A DNA stretch of 64,000 nt from Lysinibacillus cavernae (lineage in GTDB: Bacteria > Bacillota > Bacilli > Bacillales_A > Planococcaceae), in NCBI RefSeq assembly GCF_009724685.1, contig NZ_WMEF01000009.1:62001-126000 (forward strand), in the 5' to 3' direction. Positions 36,756-47,103 of the stretch are shown here, one piece after another (position 1 is the first letter of the stretch; every line of letters starts with the position of its first letter). The notes under the pieces are model-generated. The model was not told the DNA's origin. It ran no database searches and saw nothing but the letters and a program-made list of their open reading frames with translations. The position numbers were made by a program, and so were the translations under genes.

Positions 36756-36797
36756 AACAGGAGAATCTGTACGTTACAGATCCTCCTGTTATTTTTA
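36756..36797 (+). terminator. Terminator after helD
   Basis: Long stem AACAGGAG.ATCTGTA / TACAGAT.CTCCTGTT with one internal mismatch, followed by ATTTTTA. Also serves the convergent ABC gene. Confidence 0.88.
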
Positions 36798-37550
36798 TAT
36801 ATAGAACGTGTAATCTTCTGGGATTACACGTTTTAAAAATTTCTTTGTGCGCTCCTCTTTTGGGCTTACGAAAATATCGTGAGGGCTACCTTCCTCTACA
36901 ACAACGCCTCCATCCATGAAAATAACACGATTGGCAACATCTTTGGCAAAGCCCATTTCATGTGTCACTACAAGCATCGTTGTACCCTCAGCTGCAATAT
37001 TTTTCATGACTTGCAGTACCTCACCTACTAATTCAGGATCGAGTGCAGACGTTGGTTCATCAAATAAAATAATATCAGGATTCAACGCTACTGCACGTGC
37101 AATGCCTACTCGTTGCTGCTGACCACCCGACAACTGACTTGGATAGGCATCATATTTTTCTGATAAGCCTACTTTATCAAGTGCCTTTTTACCAATCTCC
37201 ACTGCCTGTGCTTTAGGAATTTTACGTCCAATAATTAACCCTTCCGTGACATTTTCTAACGCCGTTTTATTTGTGAAAAGATTATAATTTTGGAAGACAA
37301 ATGCGACACGCTGGCGAATCGCATGTACGTCTTTTTTCTTTACATGTTGAAAATCGACTTGAATATCACCGAATGTCGCATGCCCTTGATCAGCATTTTC
37401 TAAAAAATTGATACAACGTAATAATGTTGTTTTCCCTGAACCACTAGGACCTAAAATAACAACAACGTCACCTTTATCAATCGCTAAATCAACGCCCTTT
37501 AAAATTTCATTGCCACCAAATGATTTATGAATATTTTTAATTTCTAACAT
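36795..37550 (-). CDS. Polar amino acid ABC transporter ATP-binding protein
   Basis: 251 residues: Walker [11 protein letters not shown]-loop FVFQNYNLF, signature [15 protein letters not shown], Walker [15 protein letters not shown] and switch VVTHEMGFA. The HEMGFA form is typical of polar amino acid (His/Gln/cystine) importers. AAGGGGTGA precedes the ATG. Last gene of the operon of acyl-CoA dehydrogenase, binding protein and two permeases. Resembles the cystine-type YtmN/TcyN ATPases; substrate inferred only. Confidence 0.93.
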   Translation of the reverse strand: MLEIKNIHKSFGGNEILKGVDLAIDKGDVVVILGPSGSGKTTLLRCINFLENADQGHATFGDIQVDFQHVKKKDVHAIRQRVAFVFQNYNLFTNKTALENVTEGLIIGRKIPKAQAVEIGKKALDKVGLSEKYDAYPSQLSGGQQQRVGIARAVALNPDIILFDEPTSALDPELVGEVLQVMKNIAAEGTTMLVVTHEMGFAKDVANRVIFMDGGVVVEEGSPHDIFVSPKEERTKKFLKRVIPEDYTFYI

Positions 37551-37563
37551 GCTCGTTCACCCC

Positions 37564-38265
37564 TTAGGCATTTGCCACTTTGTATTTGCTTAAATATTTT
37601 TCATATCGCTTAAATAAGTATTCAACTGTGCTACATAAAATTAAGTACACGATAAAGATATCCAGATAGGCTTCCACGTAATTGTAGCCAACGTTCGCTG
37701 CTACTTTTGCCTTCAACGTAATTTCAGGTAGAGACATTGCGTAACCTAAAGAGGTAGCTTTAATGAGATTAACCGTAGCTGTACAAATATTTGGCAGTGC
37801 AACTACTAATGCTTGCGGAATGATGATGCGAGTATATGCTTGGAACGTTGTCAAGCCTACTGAATGTGCTGCCTCTAATTGTCCCTTTTCAATGGTACTT
37901 AACGCCGAACGAAACACCTCTATTAAGATGGCCGTTGAGCTGAATGCAAACACAATAAACGCATACCAAATTGGATTAATTTTATAAATATCAAACGCAA
38001 TATGATATTTTTCAAAAATAATTTTTAATAGTAACGGGATACTACTATAGATAATAAAGATTTGTATAATGATTGGCGTTCCTCGCACGAAAGAAACATA
38101 AATTTTTGCTAGATGATGGATAACTGGAATTTTATTAATCCTAGTAAGTGCCAGCAAAAAACCAAGTGGCAGAGCTATCAACAAAGCAACAACTGTGACA
38201 AGGAGTGCGATGGGAACACCAGATAATGCCACAAAAAATGTTTCAAGTAAAAATTGATAATTCAC
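37564..38265 (-). CDS. Amino acid ABC transporter permease
   Basis: 233-residue HisM/GlnP-type permease with five helices and the EAA coupling loop GQLEAAHSVGLTTFQAYTRII. Starts at GTG behind AAGGAGG. It pairs with the permease at 38278 to form a heterodimeric channel. Spacing of 12 bases to both neighbours indicates one operon. Confidence 0.93.
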   Translation of the reverse strand: MNYQFLLETFFVALSGVPIALLVTVVALLIALPLGFLLALTRINKIPVIHHLAKIYVSFVRGTPIIIQIFIIYSSIPLLLKIIFEKYHIAFDIYKINPIWYAFIVFAFSSTAILIEVFRSALSTIEKGQLEAAHSVGLTTFQAYTRIIIPQALVVALPNICTATVNLIKATSLGYAMSLPEITLKAKVAANVGYNYVEAYLDIFIVYLILCSTVEYLFKRYEKYLSKYKVANA

Positions 38266-38277
38266 AGTTACGCCTCC

Positions 38278-38985
38278 TTAAGTTGTTTCTAAGGTCTTCT
38301 TACCCTTACCAAATATTTTTTCTAATATAGTAAATATTTTTTCAATAATAATAGATAACACCCAATAAATAATAGCTAATGCAATATAAACTTCTAGGGC
38401 ATGTGCATTAATATTACTTGCAATAATTAAATTGGCCTTACCGACAATATCAATTAGACCGATTGTATAAGCAAGTGCACCTTCTTGTAATAAAGCAATC
38501 ATCCCATTCCCAAAGTTTGGCAAAGCAACGACAAGTGCCTGAGGGAACATAATTCGACGATAGGCCTGGAATGGTGTTAAACCCACACTAACAGCTGCTT
38601 CAAACTGCCCTTTTGGAATAGCTAAATAGGCGGATCGTATTACTTCCGACATAATTGCTGCAAACTGTAAGGTGAATGTTACGACAACGAAGATAGCGGT
38701 ATCTATTGAATGGAGATTGAGACCGAAATTTTCTGCTAGTGCTGGGACACCGTAATAGACAAGAAATAATAAGACAATGGATGGTGTACAACGCATAATC
38801 GTTGTATACAGATTTGCTAATTTTTGTAACCATTTCACTGAAGATAGCTTGGCAGCCGCCAACAATAAGCCGAATAATGTGCCTAAGATAATAGAGGACC
38901 CTGCAACTAAGAACGTAATTTTTAAAAATGGTAATAACACCGGTATTGCGTTCCAAATATATGTTGCATCAAAATATTTATCCAT
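38278..38985 (-). CDS. Amino acid ABC transporter permease
   Basis: 235-residue HisM/GlnP-type permease with helices at the N-terminus and the EAA loop GQFEAAVSVGLTPFQAYRRIM. The C-terminus is basic (KIFGKGKKTLETT). Paralogue and partner of the permease at 37564. An imperfect hairpin at 39008-39052 separates it from the binding-protein gene. Confidence 0.93.
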   Translation of the reverse strand: MDKYFDATYIWNAIPVLLPFLKITFLVAGSSIILGTLFGLLLAAAKLSSVKWLQKLANLYTTIMRCTPSIVLLFLVYYGVPALAENFGLNLHSIDTAIFVVVTFTLQFAAIMSEVIRSAYLAIPKGQFEAAVSVGLTPFQAYRRIMFPQALVVALPNFGNGMIALLQEGALAYTIGLIDIVGKANLIIASNINAHALEVYIALAIIYWVLSIIIEKIFTILEKIFGKGKKTLETT

Positions 38986-39007
38986 TTCCTCACCAACTTT
39001 TATTTTT

Positions 39008-39052
39008 ATGAATAAAGGCTGCTGAGTGTAACTGACTCAACAGCCTTATTAA
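39008..39052 (-). terminator. Intercistronic hairpin between binding-protein and permease genes
   Basis: Minus strand AATAAGGCTGTTGAGT pairs with ACTCAGCAGCCTTTATT (imperfect). There is no T run, so attenuation or transcript stabilisation seems likelier than full termination. Confidence 0.55.
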
Positions 39053-39067
39053 TTGTTACGTTTTAAA

Positions 39068-39931
39068 CTAACGATTAACATTTTCTAGCACTTCAAATAA
39101 ATCACGACCATAGAACTCCGTACTTAATTCATTTGTTTTCTTCTGTTCTTTAATTTGTGCTATAGCTTTGTCATAAGCATCAGCAAACTCTTGTTCCTTT
39201 TTATTGAACAGTGGCCATGTTTTAATGACTGCAAATTCGTTATAGACAACCTCATCTTTTAAGTTATAATAAGGCCCATCTTCTGCAAGTACTTGTTGTT
39301 TAAATGGTCCCTCAATCATGACACCACCGTCAACACGACCTTCATTTACCCACTGCACAACATCGACCGTAAATGCGTCACCAGCCTCAAGTTTTACTTT
39401 ATTGTCTGGGTTTGTCGTATTATATTCATCGATAATTGTGTATTGCGCGTTGTTAGCAGCAATTGGTGCCAACGAATAGCCCTTTTTCGCAAAATCAGCT
39501 AATGTTTTCACACCCTCATCCTCTTTACGCAATACTAGTCCCGCGCTACTTAAACCTAAAAATTCCTTCGGGAAAATGAATTTTTCTGTACGCTCCTGTG
39601 TAAAGAATGCATTTTTTACCCCTACCTGATATTTCCCTTGCTCGACACCGATCAATAAATCATCACTTGTTGTCCCTACATATTCGAATTGATAATCAGG
39701 CAATAATTCATCCACTAATTTCATTACTTCTACATCATAACCTGTTGGATTTCCACTATCGTCTATATAACTAATAGGCTTTGACGCCTGATCATAGGCA
39801 ACCTTTACTGTACGTACTTTTTCACCATCGCCTGAATCCTTATCGGCTGATGCTCCTGAATTACAACCCGTTAATAGTGCTATGGAAGCCAATCCAATCG
39901 CAGCAAATTGAAAAACCTTATTCTTCTTCAT
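39068..39931 (-). CDS. Amino acid ABC transporter substrate-binding lipoprotein
   Basis: 287 residues: signal peptide with lipobox LLTGC (Cys about 23), then a type II binding fold starting VKVAYDQASKPISYIDDSGNPTGYDVEVMKLV, as in cystine/polar amino acid receptors (TcyJ/K-like). The ATG at 39931 follows AAGGAGAAA; the longer frame to 39955 lacks spacing. It lies 31 bases after the acyl-CoA dehydrogenase gene, suggesting joint regulation, perhaps sulfur-related. Confidence 0.92.
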   Translation of the reverse strand: MKKNKVFQFAAIGLASIALLTGCNSGASADKDSGDGEKVRTVKVAYDQASKPISYIDDSGNPTGYDVEVMKLVDELLPDYQFEYVGTTSDDLLIGVEQGKYQVGVKNAFFTQERTEKFIFPKEFLGLSSAGLVLRKEDEGVKTLADFAKKGYSLAPIAANNAQYTIIDEYNTTNPDNKVKLEAGDAFTVDVVQWVNEGRVDGGVMIEGPFKQQVLAEDGPYYNLKDEVVYNEFAVIKTWPLFNKKEQEFADAYDKAIAQIKEQKKTNELSTEFYGRDLFEVLENVNR

Positions 39932-39962
39932 ATAACATTTCTCCTTATTCTCCATGTAATGA

Positions 39963-41132
39963 TCATTGATTTTTATTTAATTTTTGCTGTTCAATAGCAG
40001 CAGTTGCTAATTTAATAATAGTCATATCATCCATTGGCGGATTATGAAGACCCGCACGAACGTTGCGATAATAGCGTTGTAATGGATTGGTTAGCTGCAA
40101 GCTTTTCGCTCCAACAACACGCATTGCCTTATCAACGATATCGATGGCCATATTTGTTACTGTATGTTTAGCAACAGCCATTTCATTTGTTAAAAGTCCA
40201 CGTCTAGCTGGATCATCATAAGCTTCAGCCACCCCATACAACACAAAACGCGCTTGATGAAGTTTTAATTCAATGTCTCCTAAAAGCTGTTGTACATTTG
40301 GTAATGTACTGATTGGAGCATTCAAGCTATTTGGTTGATGGTGATTGGCAAAATGGACAGCATAGTCGCGCGCAGCTTGTGCAATACCTAAGTATGTAGC
40401 TGGAATATGTAGTATCCAGCCATTTATCTTACCGCCACTTGGGTGAATTGGTAATTCTACTAAATGTTCATTCGCCACAATGACCTCTTTTAACACGAGG
40501 TCATGGCTACTTGTACCTCTCATCGCAGACATTTCCCAATTTTCTTCAATAGATAGCCCTGCTGAATCTTTATGAATGAGGAAGAAACCGATTTGTTGCT
40601 TTTCTTCAATCCAAGCAGAGGTAAGGAAATAATCTAGCACAGGTGACGCAGTCGTAAAGATTTTGCGTCCATTTAACAACCACCCATCTTTTGTAGCAAC
40701 TGCGTTTGTTCCTGGTCGGCCTCCACGCGTTGGACTACCTGTTGCCGCCTCACTAACAGCTCTATTAATTATGGCACCTCTCTTTATTTCTTCAGCGAAC
40801 GCTGTTAATACATCCTCGGTCCATAGTTTTGTTTCATATATTTCACCGACAACGCCTAATGTCCATCCAAGAGATAGCGAAGCATTCTCGTCATAGCTTG
40901 CTAATGTTTCCTGTACAAGGACCATATCATAGACAGATAAGCCCTCTCCGCCATATTGTTTTGGTAAAGTTAGTTGTGGATAGCCAATTTGCATAAGTAA
41001 TCGATGCGCTTCGAACGGGAAACGAGATTGTTCGTCTACCTCAGCAGCCTCAGCCTTGATTGGCTCTGCAATAGCTGCTAGCTGATCTAACCAAAATCGT
41101 TGTCCCTCCGTTTTTACAAATAAATTCTTCAA
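39963..41132 (-). CDS. Acyl-CoA dehydrogenase family flavoprotein (YdbM/SfnB-like)
   Basis: 389 residues with the acyl-CoA dehydrogenase layout: N-terminal helices, a middle beta domain (GWLLNGRKIFTTASPVLDYFLT, then GTSSHDLVL) and C-terminal helical bundle. The position usually occupied by the catalytic Glu is not obvious, and the YGGEGLSVYD segment resembles the monooxygenase-like branch (DszC/SfnB). Genes of this type lie in sulfur-acquisition operons, e.g. ydbM in B. subtilis. Starts at TTG behind AAGGAGA. First gene of the operon with an amino acid importer. Confidence 0.82.
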   Translation of the reverse strand: MKNLFVKTEGQRFWLDQLAAIAEPIKAEAAEVDEQSRFPFEAHRLLMQIGYPQLTLPKQYGGEGLSVYDMVLVQETLASYDENASLSLGWTLGVVGEIYETKLWTEDVLTAFAEEIKRGAIINRAVSEAATGSPTRGGRPGTNAVATKDGWLLNGRKIFTTASPVLDYFLTSAWIEEKQQIGFFLIHKDSAGLSIEENWEMSAMRGTSSHDLVLKEVIVANEHLVELPIHPSGGKINGWILHIPATYLGIAQAARDYAVHFANHHQPNSLNAPISTLPNVQQLLGDIELKLHQARFVLYGVAEAYDDPARRGLLTNEMAVAKHTVTNMAIDIVDKAMRVVGAKSLQLTNPLQRYYRNVRAGLHNPPMDDMTIIKLATAAIEQQKLNKNQ

Positions 41133-41171
41133 GTAAATCTCCTTCTTCCTAATATATATAAATCATATAAA

Positions 41172-41193
41172 TTTACTAAGAATTGATAGTAAA
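41172..41193. promoter_or_regulatory. Palindromic operator upstream of acyl-CoA dehydrogenase/ABC operon
   Basis: TTTACTA-N8-TAGTAAA is a perfect 7-base inverted repeat 40 bases upstream of the first gene. Its position suits a repressor site. The binding protein is unknown; no S-box (SAM riboswitch) or T-box is visible in the leader. Confidence 0.45.
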
Positions 41194-41412
41194 AAAAATC
41201 TCTGACCACATATTGTAGTGAGATACTATTCGGTACTGAATTTTCTGATTCGTTGACACTTATAATACTTTTCACATTTAAAAATGTCAATGGGTAAAAT
41301 TCAAGTTTTTTTGTAAGTTTAATATGAATTATAATGTTTGAACTTTAACTTTCAATTTATGCACCAAGCTTTGTTTACAACATATGCTAAGACTAATGAA
41401 AGAGGTGTATAA

Positions 41413-42159
41413 ATGACTAATAATTTACATTCGCCACAAAATGCTGGCACCTTATCTAATTTGGCTCCACAGGTGATTCAAACTAAATTTGGCGATATTA
41501 ATGGCGATGGCTTTTTTGAAACTATTTTTTTAATGGGCACTAAACAGCCGGATAGTCCTTTGTGGGAGAATATAACATTAATTATTTTTTATGGGCAAAC
41601 ACGACAAATCGAACAAATTCCATTGAAACAAAATACGGGCTATAATCCGACCATTTTTCTAGGCGATTTCACTAGTAATCATATTGAGGATATTTTGGTT
41701 GTCTCTGATACTGGAGGTAGCGGAGGAATTATTAATGGCGAGATATTTTCCTCCATCAACAACCAAGTTCGTTCTATTTTTGATGCAGAATCATTTAATA
41801 GCAAACTTAAATATAGCGTCAATTATGTAGACCACTACAAGGCTGTTGTTCAAAGTACGAATCCCGCTATGAGATACACAATCGATTTACAATATAAGGG
41901 AGCAGAATACTTAGCAGAAATTTATAATCCAGATGGCACATTAAAACAACCCATTGAAGGTTGGGTAGATCCTTTTAGCGGACTATACCCTGTTGATTAT
42001 GACCGAGATGGGACATATGAAATTTTAGCGTACCAAAAAATTGCGGGCAGATATCATGCCGATGGATTAGGCTATGTGGAAAACATTCTAAAATGGAATG
42101 GTCATGACTTTACAATAGATCGGCAAACAGTTGGCATTTTTGGAGAGGATTTATCATAG
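41413..42159 (+). CDS. VCBS/FG-GAP-like repeat protein, unknown function
   Basis: 248 residues without signal peptide. Calcium-loop-like repeats occur at FGDINGDGFFETIFLMG (about 25-41), LGDFTSNHIEDILVVSD and VDYDRDGTYEILAY (about 196-209), the pattern of VCBS/FG-GAP beta-propeller blades. Similar Bacillus proteins are uncharacterised. AAGAGGTG precedes the ATG. Single gene, convergent with the VOC gene. Confidence 0.72.
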   Translation: MTNNLHSPQNAGTLSNLAPQVIQTKFGDINGDGFFETIFLMGTKQPDSPLWENITLIIFYGQTRQIEQIPLKQNTGYNPTIFLGDFTSNHIEDILVVSDTGGSGGIINGEIFSSINNQVRSIFDAESFNSKLKYSVNYVDHYKAVVQSTNPAMRYTIDLQYKGAEYLAEIYNPDGTLKQPIEGWVDPFSGLYPVDYDRDGTYEILAYQKIAGRYHADGLGYVENILKWNGHDFTIDRQTVGIFGEDLS

Positions 42160-42177
42160 GAGACGACCTATATTAAA

Positions 42178-42241
42178 TAAGATAAAAAAGGGAATCTGCT
42201 CATTTTCACTAGATAATTTAGCGAAAAACAAGCAGATTTCT
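42178..42241 (-). terminator. Terminator of VOC gene
   Basis: GAAATCTGCTTG.TTTTTCGC / GTGAAAA.GAGCAGATTC long stem, followed on the minus strand by CCC and six T residues. Confidence 0.75.
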
Positions 42242-42252
42242 GTCATTTATAT

Positions 42253-42627
42253 TTATTTCTCAACTAAGGCAAAATAATTATTTTCAGGATCAGCAAAATT
42301 AAAAACCCTACCCATTGGCATCATAACTAGATCGCCTACTTTAATGCCCTTTGCCTGAAAATCTTGGTACATTTCTTCAATTTTATCAGCGTAAAACATA
42401 ATAGAAGGTGTACCTAAATTTAACTCCGGCTGCATTTTGGCTATTATTTCTTTATTGTGTAACACAAACGATGTTTGAGCCTCAGTCGTTGGTGCTATTT
42501 CAATCCAACGCATTCCTGCTTCTTCCTGCTCGGCAACAACTACAAACCCCACTTTTTCTGTCCAAAACTTTACAGCCACATCCTGGTCATTAACATAGAG
42601 CATTACTTGTCCAATTTGATGAATCAT
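42253..42627 (-). CDS. VOC superfamily (glyoxalase/bleomycin-resistance-like) protein
   Basis: 124 residues, two beta-alpha-beta-beta-beta modules: HQIGQVMLYVNDQDVAVKFW and, at the end, GRVFNFADPENNYFALVE. Candidate metal ligands are the first His, the middle Glu and the last Glu-type position (YFALVEK). Substrate cannot be read. The ATG at 42627 is nine bases after GGAGGG; an upstream ATG runs into a stop after two codons. Confidence 0.85.
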   Translation of the reverse strand: MIHQIGQVMLYVNDQDVAVKFWTEKVGFVVVAEQEEAGMRWIEIAPTTEAQTSFVLHNKEIIAKMQPELNLGTPSIMFYADKIEEMYQDFQAKGIKVGDLVMMPMGRVFNFADPENNYFALVEK

Positions 42628-42854
42628 GACATATTTCCCTCCTCTTTTGAGCATTAGTATACATCAAAAAGTAGCTTTATATAGCTATTAACAAAATCAA
42701 TTTAGGGAAATTTCGAATAATTGATACTACTATCTATTACTAGCAATTAATTAATCTAAAGTACTTAACTTTTCTTTTATTTCTGATAGAATGAGAATTA
42801 TTTACCTTCTAGGGAAAAGTATAGAATATAAAATATTATGTGAGGATAATACAA

Positions 42855-44804
42855 GTGAAACAACTAAGTTTAAGAAAAAAGCTTATTTTTTCGTTTTTAG
42901 CAATGCTTCTCATTCCAACACTGTTAATTGGCATTGTTTCTTACCAAAGCGCTGAAAAGCAAATATCAGAAGAACAACACGCAAGTGCAACAGAAAGTGT
43001 ACGCATTCTTAATACCAATATTACGAACATGATTGAACCAAAATTAAAAGATGTGCAATACTTTTCAAAAAAATTTAGTAAAACCTACTTTCATGATGAT
43101 AGCGTTTCAGAACTTAAATCATTATTAAACGAATATGTTCAGATGCACCCTGAAGTAGAACTGATTTACATTGGTACTGCTGATGGCAAATTATTTGATG
43201 AGCCTGCTCAAGAATATCCTGATGGCTTCGATCCTCGTTCAAGACCTTGGTATAAGCAGGCCTTAGATAATAATGGCGAGGTCTCAATTACTGCACCATA
43301 TGTTACACAATCTACAGGTGACATTGTCATTACAATCACGCAGGCTTTACCAGATGGTTCAGGGGTAATGGCATTAGATCTTAACATTTCTACATTAAGT
43401 GACATTACGAATAATATTCGTATTGGAGAAACTGGATATGCCTCTCTCCTAGACAGCAATAAAATCTATATTGCCCAGCCAGATAAAGAAAGTGGTACTG
43501 AGGCAACAGAAAATTATATTGCAAAAATTTATGAACAAGATAGCGGTACTGTCATTGAAAGAGACCGCCATTTGCAGTTTGTTACAAATGAATTAACAGG
43601 CTGGAAGGTAATTGGCACAATGTTTACTGCGGAAGCTGCAAAGGCTGCTGCCTCAACATTGAATATAAACTTGATAATCATTGTTGTTTCAATTCTAGTT
43701 GGCGTTATTTTTATGCTCTTCATGATTAAGTCAGTTGTCAATCCCATTAATCGACTTAAACAAAGTGCGCTAAAAATTAGTGAAGGTGATTTAACCGAGT
43801 TTATTGAAATTCATTCTAAAGATGAAATCGGTCAGCTTGGTGAAGCTTTTATCTCTATGAAGGTTAGCTTGAAAAAATTAATTCGCAACGTCGATCAAAG
43901 CTCACAACATGTTCAAACATCCGCCCAAGATTTATCTGCCAATGCTGAACAAAATATTGCGACCTCAGAGCAGGTTGCTGAAGCCATGCAACAGATGGCA
44001 ATCAGCACAGAAAAACAAACAACGGGTATTGATCAAAATGCTATTTCAGTTGAGGAAATAGCTAAAGGAGTTGTTGAGGTTGCAGACAGCGCCATGCAAG
44101 TATCTGACCTATCCAGTCACGCTATTCAACTAGCGGATGAAGGTGGACAATCTGTCGAGCAAACTGTTCAGCAAATGAATTCTATTTATGAATCTGTTAC
44201 GCAGTCAGATACAATGATTAAAACGCTCTATGATCGTACGAAAGAAATTGGTTCCATTTTAGAAATGATTAGTGCTATTTCAGATCAAACAAATTTACTG
44301 GCACTGAATGCCGCTATTGAGGCAGCACGAGCAGGAGAGCATGGGAAAGGCTTTGCAGTAGTGGCGGATGAAGTTAGAAAATTAGCAGAACAATCCCATC
44401 AATCAGCAGAACAAATTTCTGCGCTAATTACTAGTATTCAGCAGGATACAGCTAAATCTGTACAAACAATGGTCAAGGCGTCAGCAGATGTTCAAGACGG
44501 CTTACAATTGACAGAGGAAACGAGTAAGAAATTCGCGAATATTATTGAGAGCCTACGAAATATCGCACCAAAAATGGAGGATATCTCTGCATCTGCCCAA
44601 GAAATGTCTGCAGTCGTGGAAGAAGTCTCAGCAACAGCCATTGAATTATCAGATCATGCTAAATTAAATGCTGCGGCTACAGAGGAAGTTGCTGCTTCTA
44701 CAGAACAAACTCTATCGTCTATGCAGGACATTGCCTCTGCATCCAAAACGCTACTTGATATGGCGGATGAATTACAGGGCTATGTGAATCGTTTTAAATA
44801 TTAA
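42855..44804 (+). CDS. Methyl-accepting chemotaxis protein with dCache sensor (copy 1)
   Basis: 649 residues: transmembrane helix about 10-30, extracellular double-Cache domain with [20 protein letters not shown] and RSRPWYKQA, second helix about 277-297, HAMP, then a signalling domain whose tip reads [24 protein letters not shown] plus a downstream DLN/D position is the pattern of amino-acid-binding dCache domains, so an amino acid ligand is plausible. Starts at GTG 42855 (GAGG nine bases upstream), which gives the same length as the neighbour at 45099. Confidence 0.93.
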   Translation: MKQLSLRKKLIFSFLAMLLIPTLLIGIVSYQSAEKQISEEQHASATESVRILNTNITNMIEPKLKDVQYFSKKFSKTYFHDDSVSELKSLLNEYVQMHPEVELIYIGTADGKLFDEPAQEYPDGFDPRSRPWYKQALDNNGEVSITAPYVTQSTGDIVITITQALPDGSGVMALDLNISTLSDITNNIRIGETGYASLLDSNKIYIAQPDKESGTEATENYIAKIYEQDSGTVIERDRHLQFVTNELTGWKVIGTMFTAEAAKAAASTLNINLIIIVVSILVGVIFMLFMIKSVVNPINRLKQSALKISEGDLTEFIEIHSKDEIGQLGEAFISMKVSLKKLIRNVDQSSQHVQTSAQDLSANAEQNIATSEQVAEAMQQMAISTEKQTTGIDQNAISVEEIAKGVVEVADSAMQVSDLSSHAIQLADEGGQSVEQTVQQMNSIYESVTQSDTMIKTLYDRTKEIGSILEMISAISDQTNLLALNAAIEAARAGEHGKGFAVVADEVRKLAEQSHQSAEQISALITSIQQDTAKSVQTMVKASADVQDGLQLTEETSKKFANIIESLRNIAPKMEDISASAQEMSAVVEEVSATAIELSDHAKLNAAATEEVAASTEQTLSSMQDIASASKTLLDMADELQGYVNRFKY

Positions 44805-44816
44805 ATAGTTTTATAT

Positions 44817-44857
44817 AAATCTGAGTTCAATACAGTATTGAACTCAGATTTTTCTTT
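44817..44857 (+). terminator. Terminator after first dCache chemoreceptor
   Basis: Perfect 16-base stem AAATCTGAGTTCAATA / TATTGAACTCAGATTT with a three-base loop, followed by TTCTTTT. Confidence 0.93.
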
Positions 44858-45098
44858 TGATAAAGATGAAAAATTACAAGTTAAGCTATTTTTCTACAAA
44901 AAGTACCGTTGTATAACTTTATTTTCCAGATTTTTCAGAAAACTATATTGATTATTATACATTTTCCTCTTAGAATCAGATTAAACATTTGAACGACTAA
45001 TGTGACAAATAAAAATGAAGCTATTAGAGGCATGATCTAAAGCTTCCGTTGTTCAATTCCATTACAATTAAATACTGTCGTTTAAGGAGGAATACTGT

Positions 45099-47048
45099 AT
45101 GAATCGAATTAGTTTAAGAAAGAAACTCATCTTTGCATTTTTAATGATACTTCTCATTCCCGCACTTTTAATCGGGTATACCTCCTTTAAAAGTACCAAA
45201 AGTCAGATTATAGAAGAGCAACAAGCAAGTGCTAAAGAAAGTGTGCGTATGCTGAATAGCAATATTACAAATACAATTGCTCCTAAAGTACATGACATTG
45301 AGTATTTTGCACAAAAACTAAATCAATCTTATTTACAAGAAAATAAAAATGTTGAATTGAAAAATCTATTTCAGGAATACATGAATACTCATCCAGAGGT
45401 TGAATTAATTTACATTGGAACTTCGGAAGGTCGAATGATTGATGAACCAGCCCACGATTATGCAAGTGATTATGATCCACGTGAACGACCTTGGTATACA
45501 GAAGCTATTGAGAATAAAGGACATGCATCCATCACTTCTCCGTATATCTCAAAATCAACAAATAATATCGTAGTTACAGTTATGCAAGCTCTTCCAGATG
45601 ATTCTGGTGTAATTGCCTTAGATTTAACTATTTCTGTTCTAAGTGCTCTAACAGACGAAACGCGTATTGGAGAAACTGGTTTTGCATCCCTACTAGATAG
45701 TAATAAGCTATATATCGCACAAAAAGATAAAGAAAGCGGATCAGTAGCTACAGAAGAATATATTTCAAAAATTTACGAACAACAGGAAGGCATTATTACT
45801 GAGGGTGATCGTCATTTACGTTTTGAGACAAATGAACTTACAGGTTGGAAAGTAATCGGTACAATGTTTATCGCAGAGGCTACAGAAGCTGCTAACGCAA
45901 CATTTACTATCACATTACTGATTATTGGTATTTCTATTATTGTAGGTATTATTTTTATGCTATCTATGATTAAATCCATTGTTAACCCTATTAAACGATT
46001 ACAGGTGAGTGCACTAAAAATTAGCGAAGGTGATTTGACGGAGTTTATTGATATTCATACTAAAGACGAAATTGGACAGCTTGGTGAGGCATTTGTCTCG
46101 ATGAAAGTTAGCTTAAAAAAGTTGATTCGCAATGTTGACCAAAGCTCACAACATGTCCAAACCTCTGCACAAGGTCTTTCGGCAAATGCTGAACAAAATA
46201 TTGCTGCATCTGAACAGGTGACAGAGGCTATGCGGCAGGTAGCTATCAGTACTGAAAAACAAACAACGGGAATCGAACAAAATGCTGTTTCCATCGAGGA
46301 GATTGCAAAAGGCGTCGTAGAAGTAGCAGATAGCGCCCTACAAGTTTCAGACCTGTCTAATCAGGCTATCCAGTTAGCTGAGGAAGGTGGTCAATCTGTT
46401 GAGCAAACAGTCAATCAAATGGTTTCCATTCATGAATCTGTGACACAGTCCGATACGATGATTAAATCATTGTTTGATCGAACAAAAGAAATTGGTTCTA
46501 TCATAGAAATTATTAGCGCCATTTCAGACCAAACGAACCTTCTTGCACTGAATGCTGCAATTGAAGCAGCACGAGCTGGTGAACATGGCAAAGGCTTTGC
46601 AGTCGTAGCAGATGAAGTACGCAAATTAGCAGAACAATCCCATCAATCAGCGGGGCAAATTTCTACTCTTATTACAGGAATTCAACAGGATACGGCTAAA
46701 TCTGTTCAAACGATGATGCAAGCTTCATCTGACGTTCAAGAAGGTTTACAGCTATCTGCGGATACGAAAAAGAAATTTACGAGTATCGTTGAAAGTCTTC
46801 GAGAGATAGCACCGAAAATGGAAGATATATCAGCTTCGGCTCAAGAAATGTCAGCCGTTGTTGAGGAAGTGTCTGCAACAGCCATTGAACTTTCAGACCA
46901 TGCAAAACTAAATGCAGCTGCCTCTGAGGAAGTTGCTGCTTCAACCGAACAAACACTGTCATCGATGCAGGAAATCGCCTCTTCTGCTAAAACGTTACTT
47001 GATATGGCAGATGAGTTACAAGGCTATGTAGATCGCTTTAATACCTAA
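45099..47048 (+). CDS. Methyl-accepting chemotaxis protein with dCache sensor (copy 2)
   Basis: 649-residue tandem paralogue of the preceding receptor. Sensor domain ([29 protein letters not shown]), helices, HAMP and signalling tip align throughout; divergence is greater in the sensor half and many synonymous codons differ, so the duplication is not recent. Probably responds to a related but different ligand. TAAGGAGGAA lies eight bases before the ATG. Own terminator at 47050. Confidence 0.94.
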   Translation: MNRISLRKKLIFAFLMILLIPALLIGYTSFKSTKSQIIEEQQASAKESVRMLNSNITNTIAPKVHDIEYFAQKLNQSYLQENKNVELKNLFQEYMNTHPEVELIYIGTSEGRMIDEPAHDYASDYDPRERPWYTEAIENKGHASITSPYISKSTNNIVVTVMQALPDDSGVIALDLTISVLSALTDETRIGETGFASLLDSNKLYIAQKDKESGSVATEEYISKIYEQQEGIITEGDRHLRFETNELTGWKVIGTMFIAEATEAANATFTITLLIIGISIIVGIIFMLSMIKSIVNPIKRLQVSALKISEGDLTEFIDIHTKDEIGQLGEAFVSMKVSLKKLIRNVDQSSQHVQTSAQGLSANAEQNIAASEQVTEAMRQVAISTEKQTTGIEQNAVSIEEIAKGVVEVADSALQVSDLSNQAIQLAEEGGQSVEQTVNQMVSIHESVTQSDTMIKSLFDRTKEIGSIIEIISAISDQTNLLALNAAIEAARAGEHGKGFAVVADEVRKLAEQSHQSAGQISTLITGIQQDTAKSVQTMMQASSDVQEGLQLSADTKKKFTSIVESLREIAPKMEDISASAQEMSAVVEEVSATAIELSDHAKLNAAASEEVAASTEQTLSSMQEIASSAKTLLDMADELQGYVDRFNT

Positions 47049-47049
47049 T

Positions 47050-47091
47050 AAAAGCCTGATGATATTAGATGTATAATATCATCAGGCTTTA
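47050..47091 (+). terminator. Terminator after second dCache chemoreceptor
   Basis: AAAGCCTGATGATATTA / TATAATATCATCAGGCTTT stem of about 17 pairs; A runs upstream also allow use by the convergent gene. Confidence 0.88.
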
Positions 47092-47103
47092 AATTATGTT
47101 ATT

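Noticed and set aside
41133-41412. SAM (S-box) or T-box riboswitch before the acyl-CoA dehydrogenase/ABC operon
   Set aside because: Neither the S-box core elements nor a T-box sequence with adjoining terminator can be found on the minus strand; only a protein-type palindrome is visible.
42700-42854. Sigma-D (motility) promoter for the first dCache receptor
   Set aside because: CTGATAGA resembles the sigma-D -10 only at about five of eight positions and no TAAA is found at the required distance.
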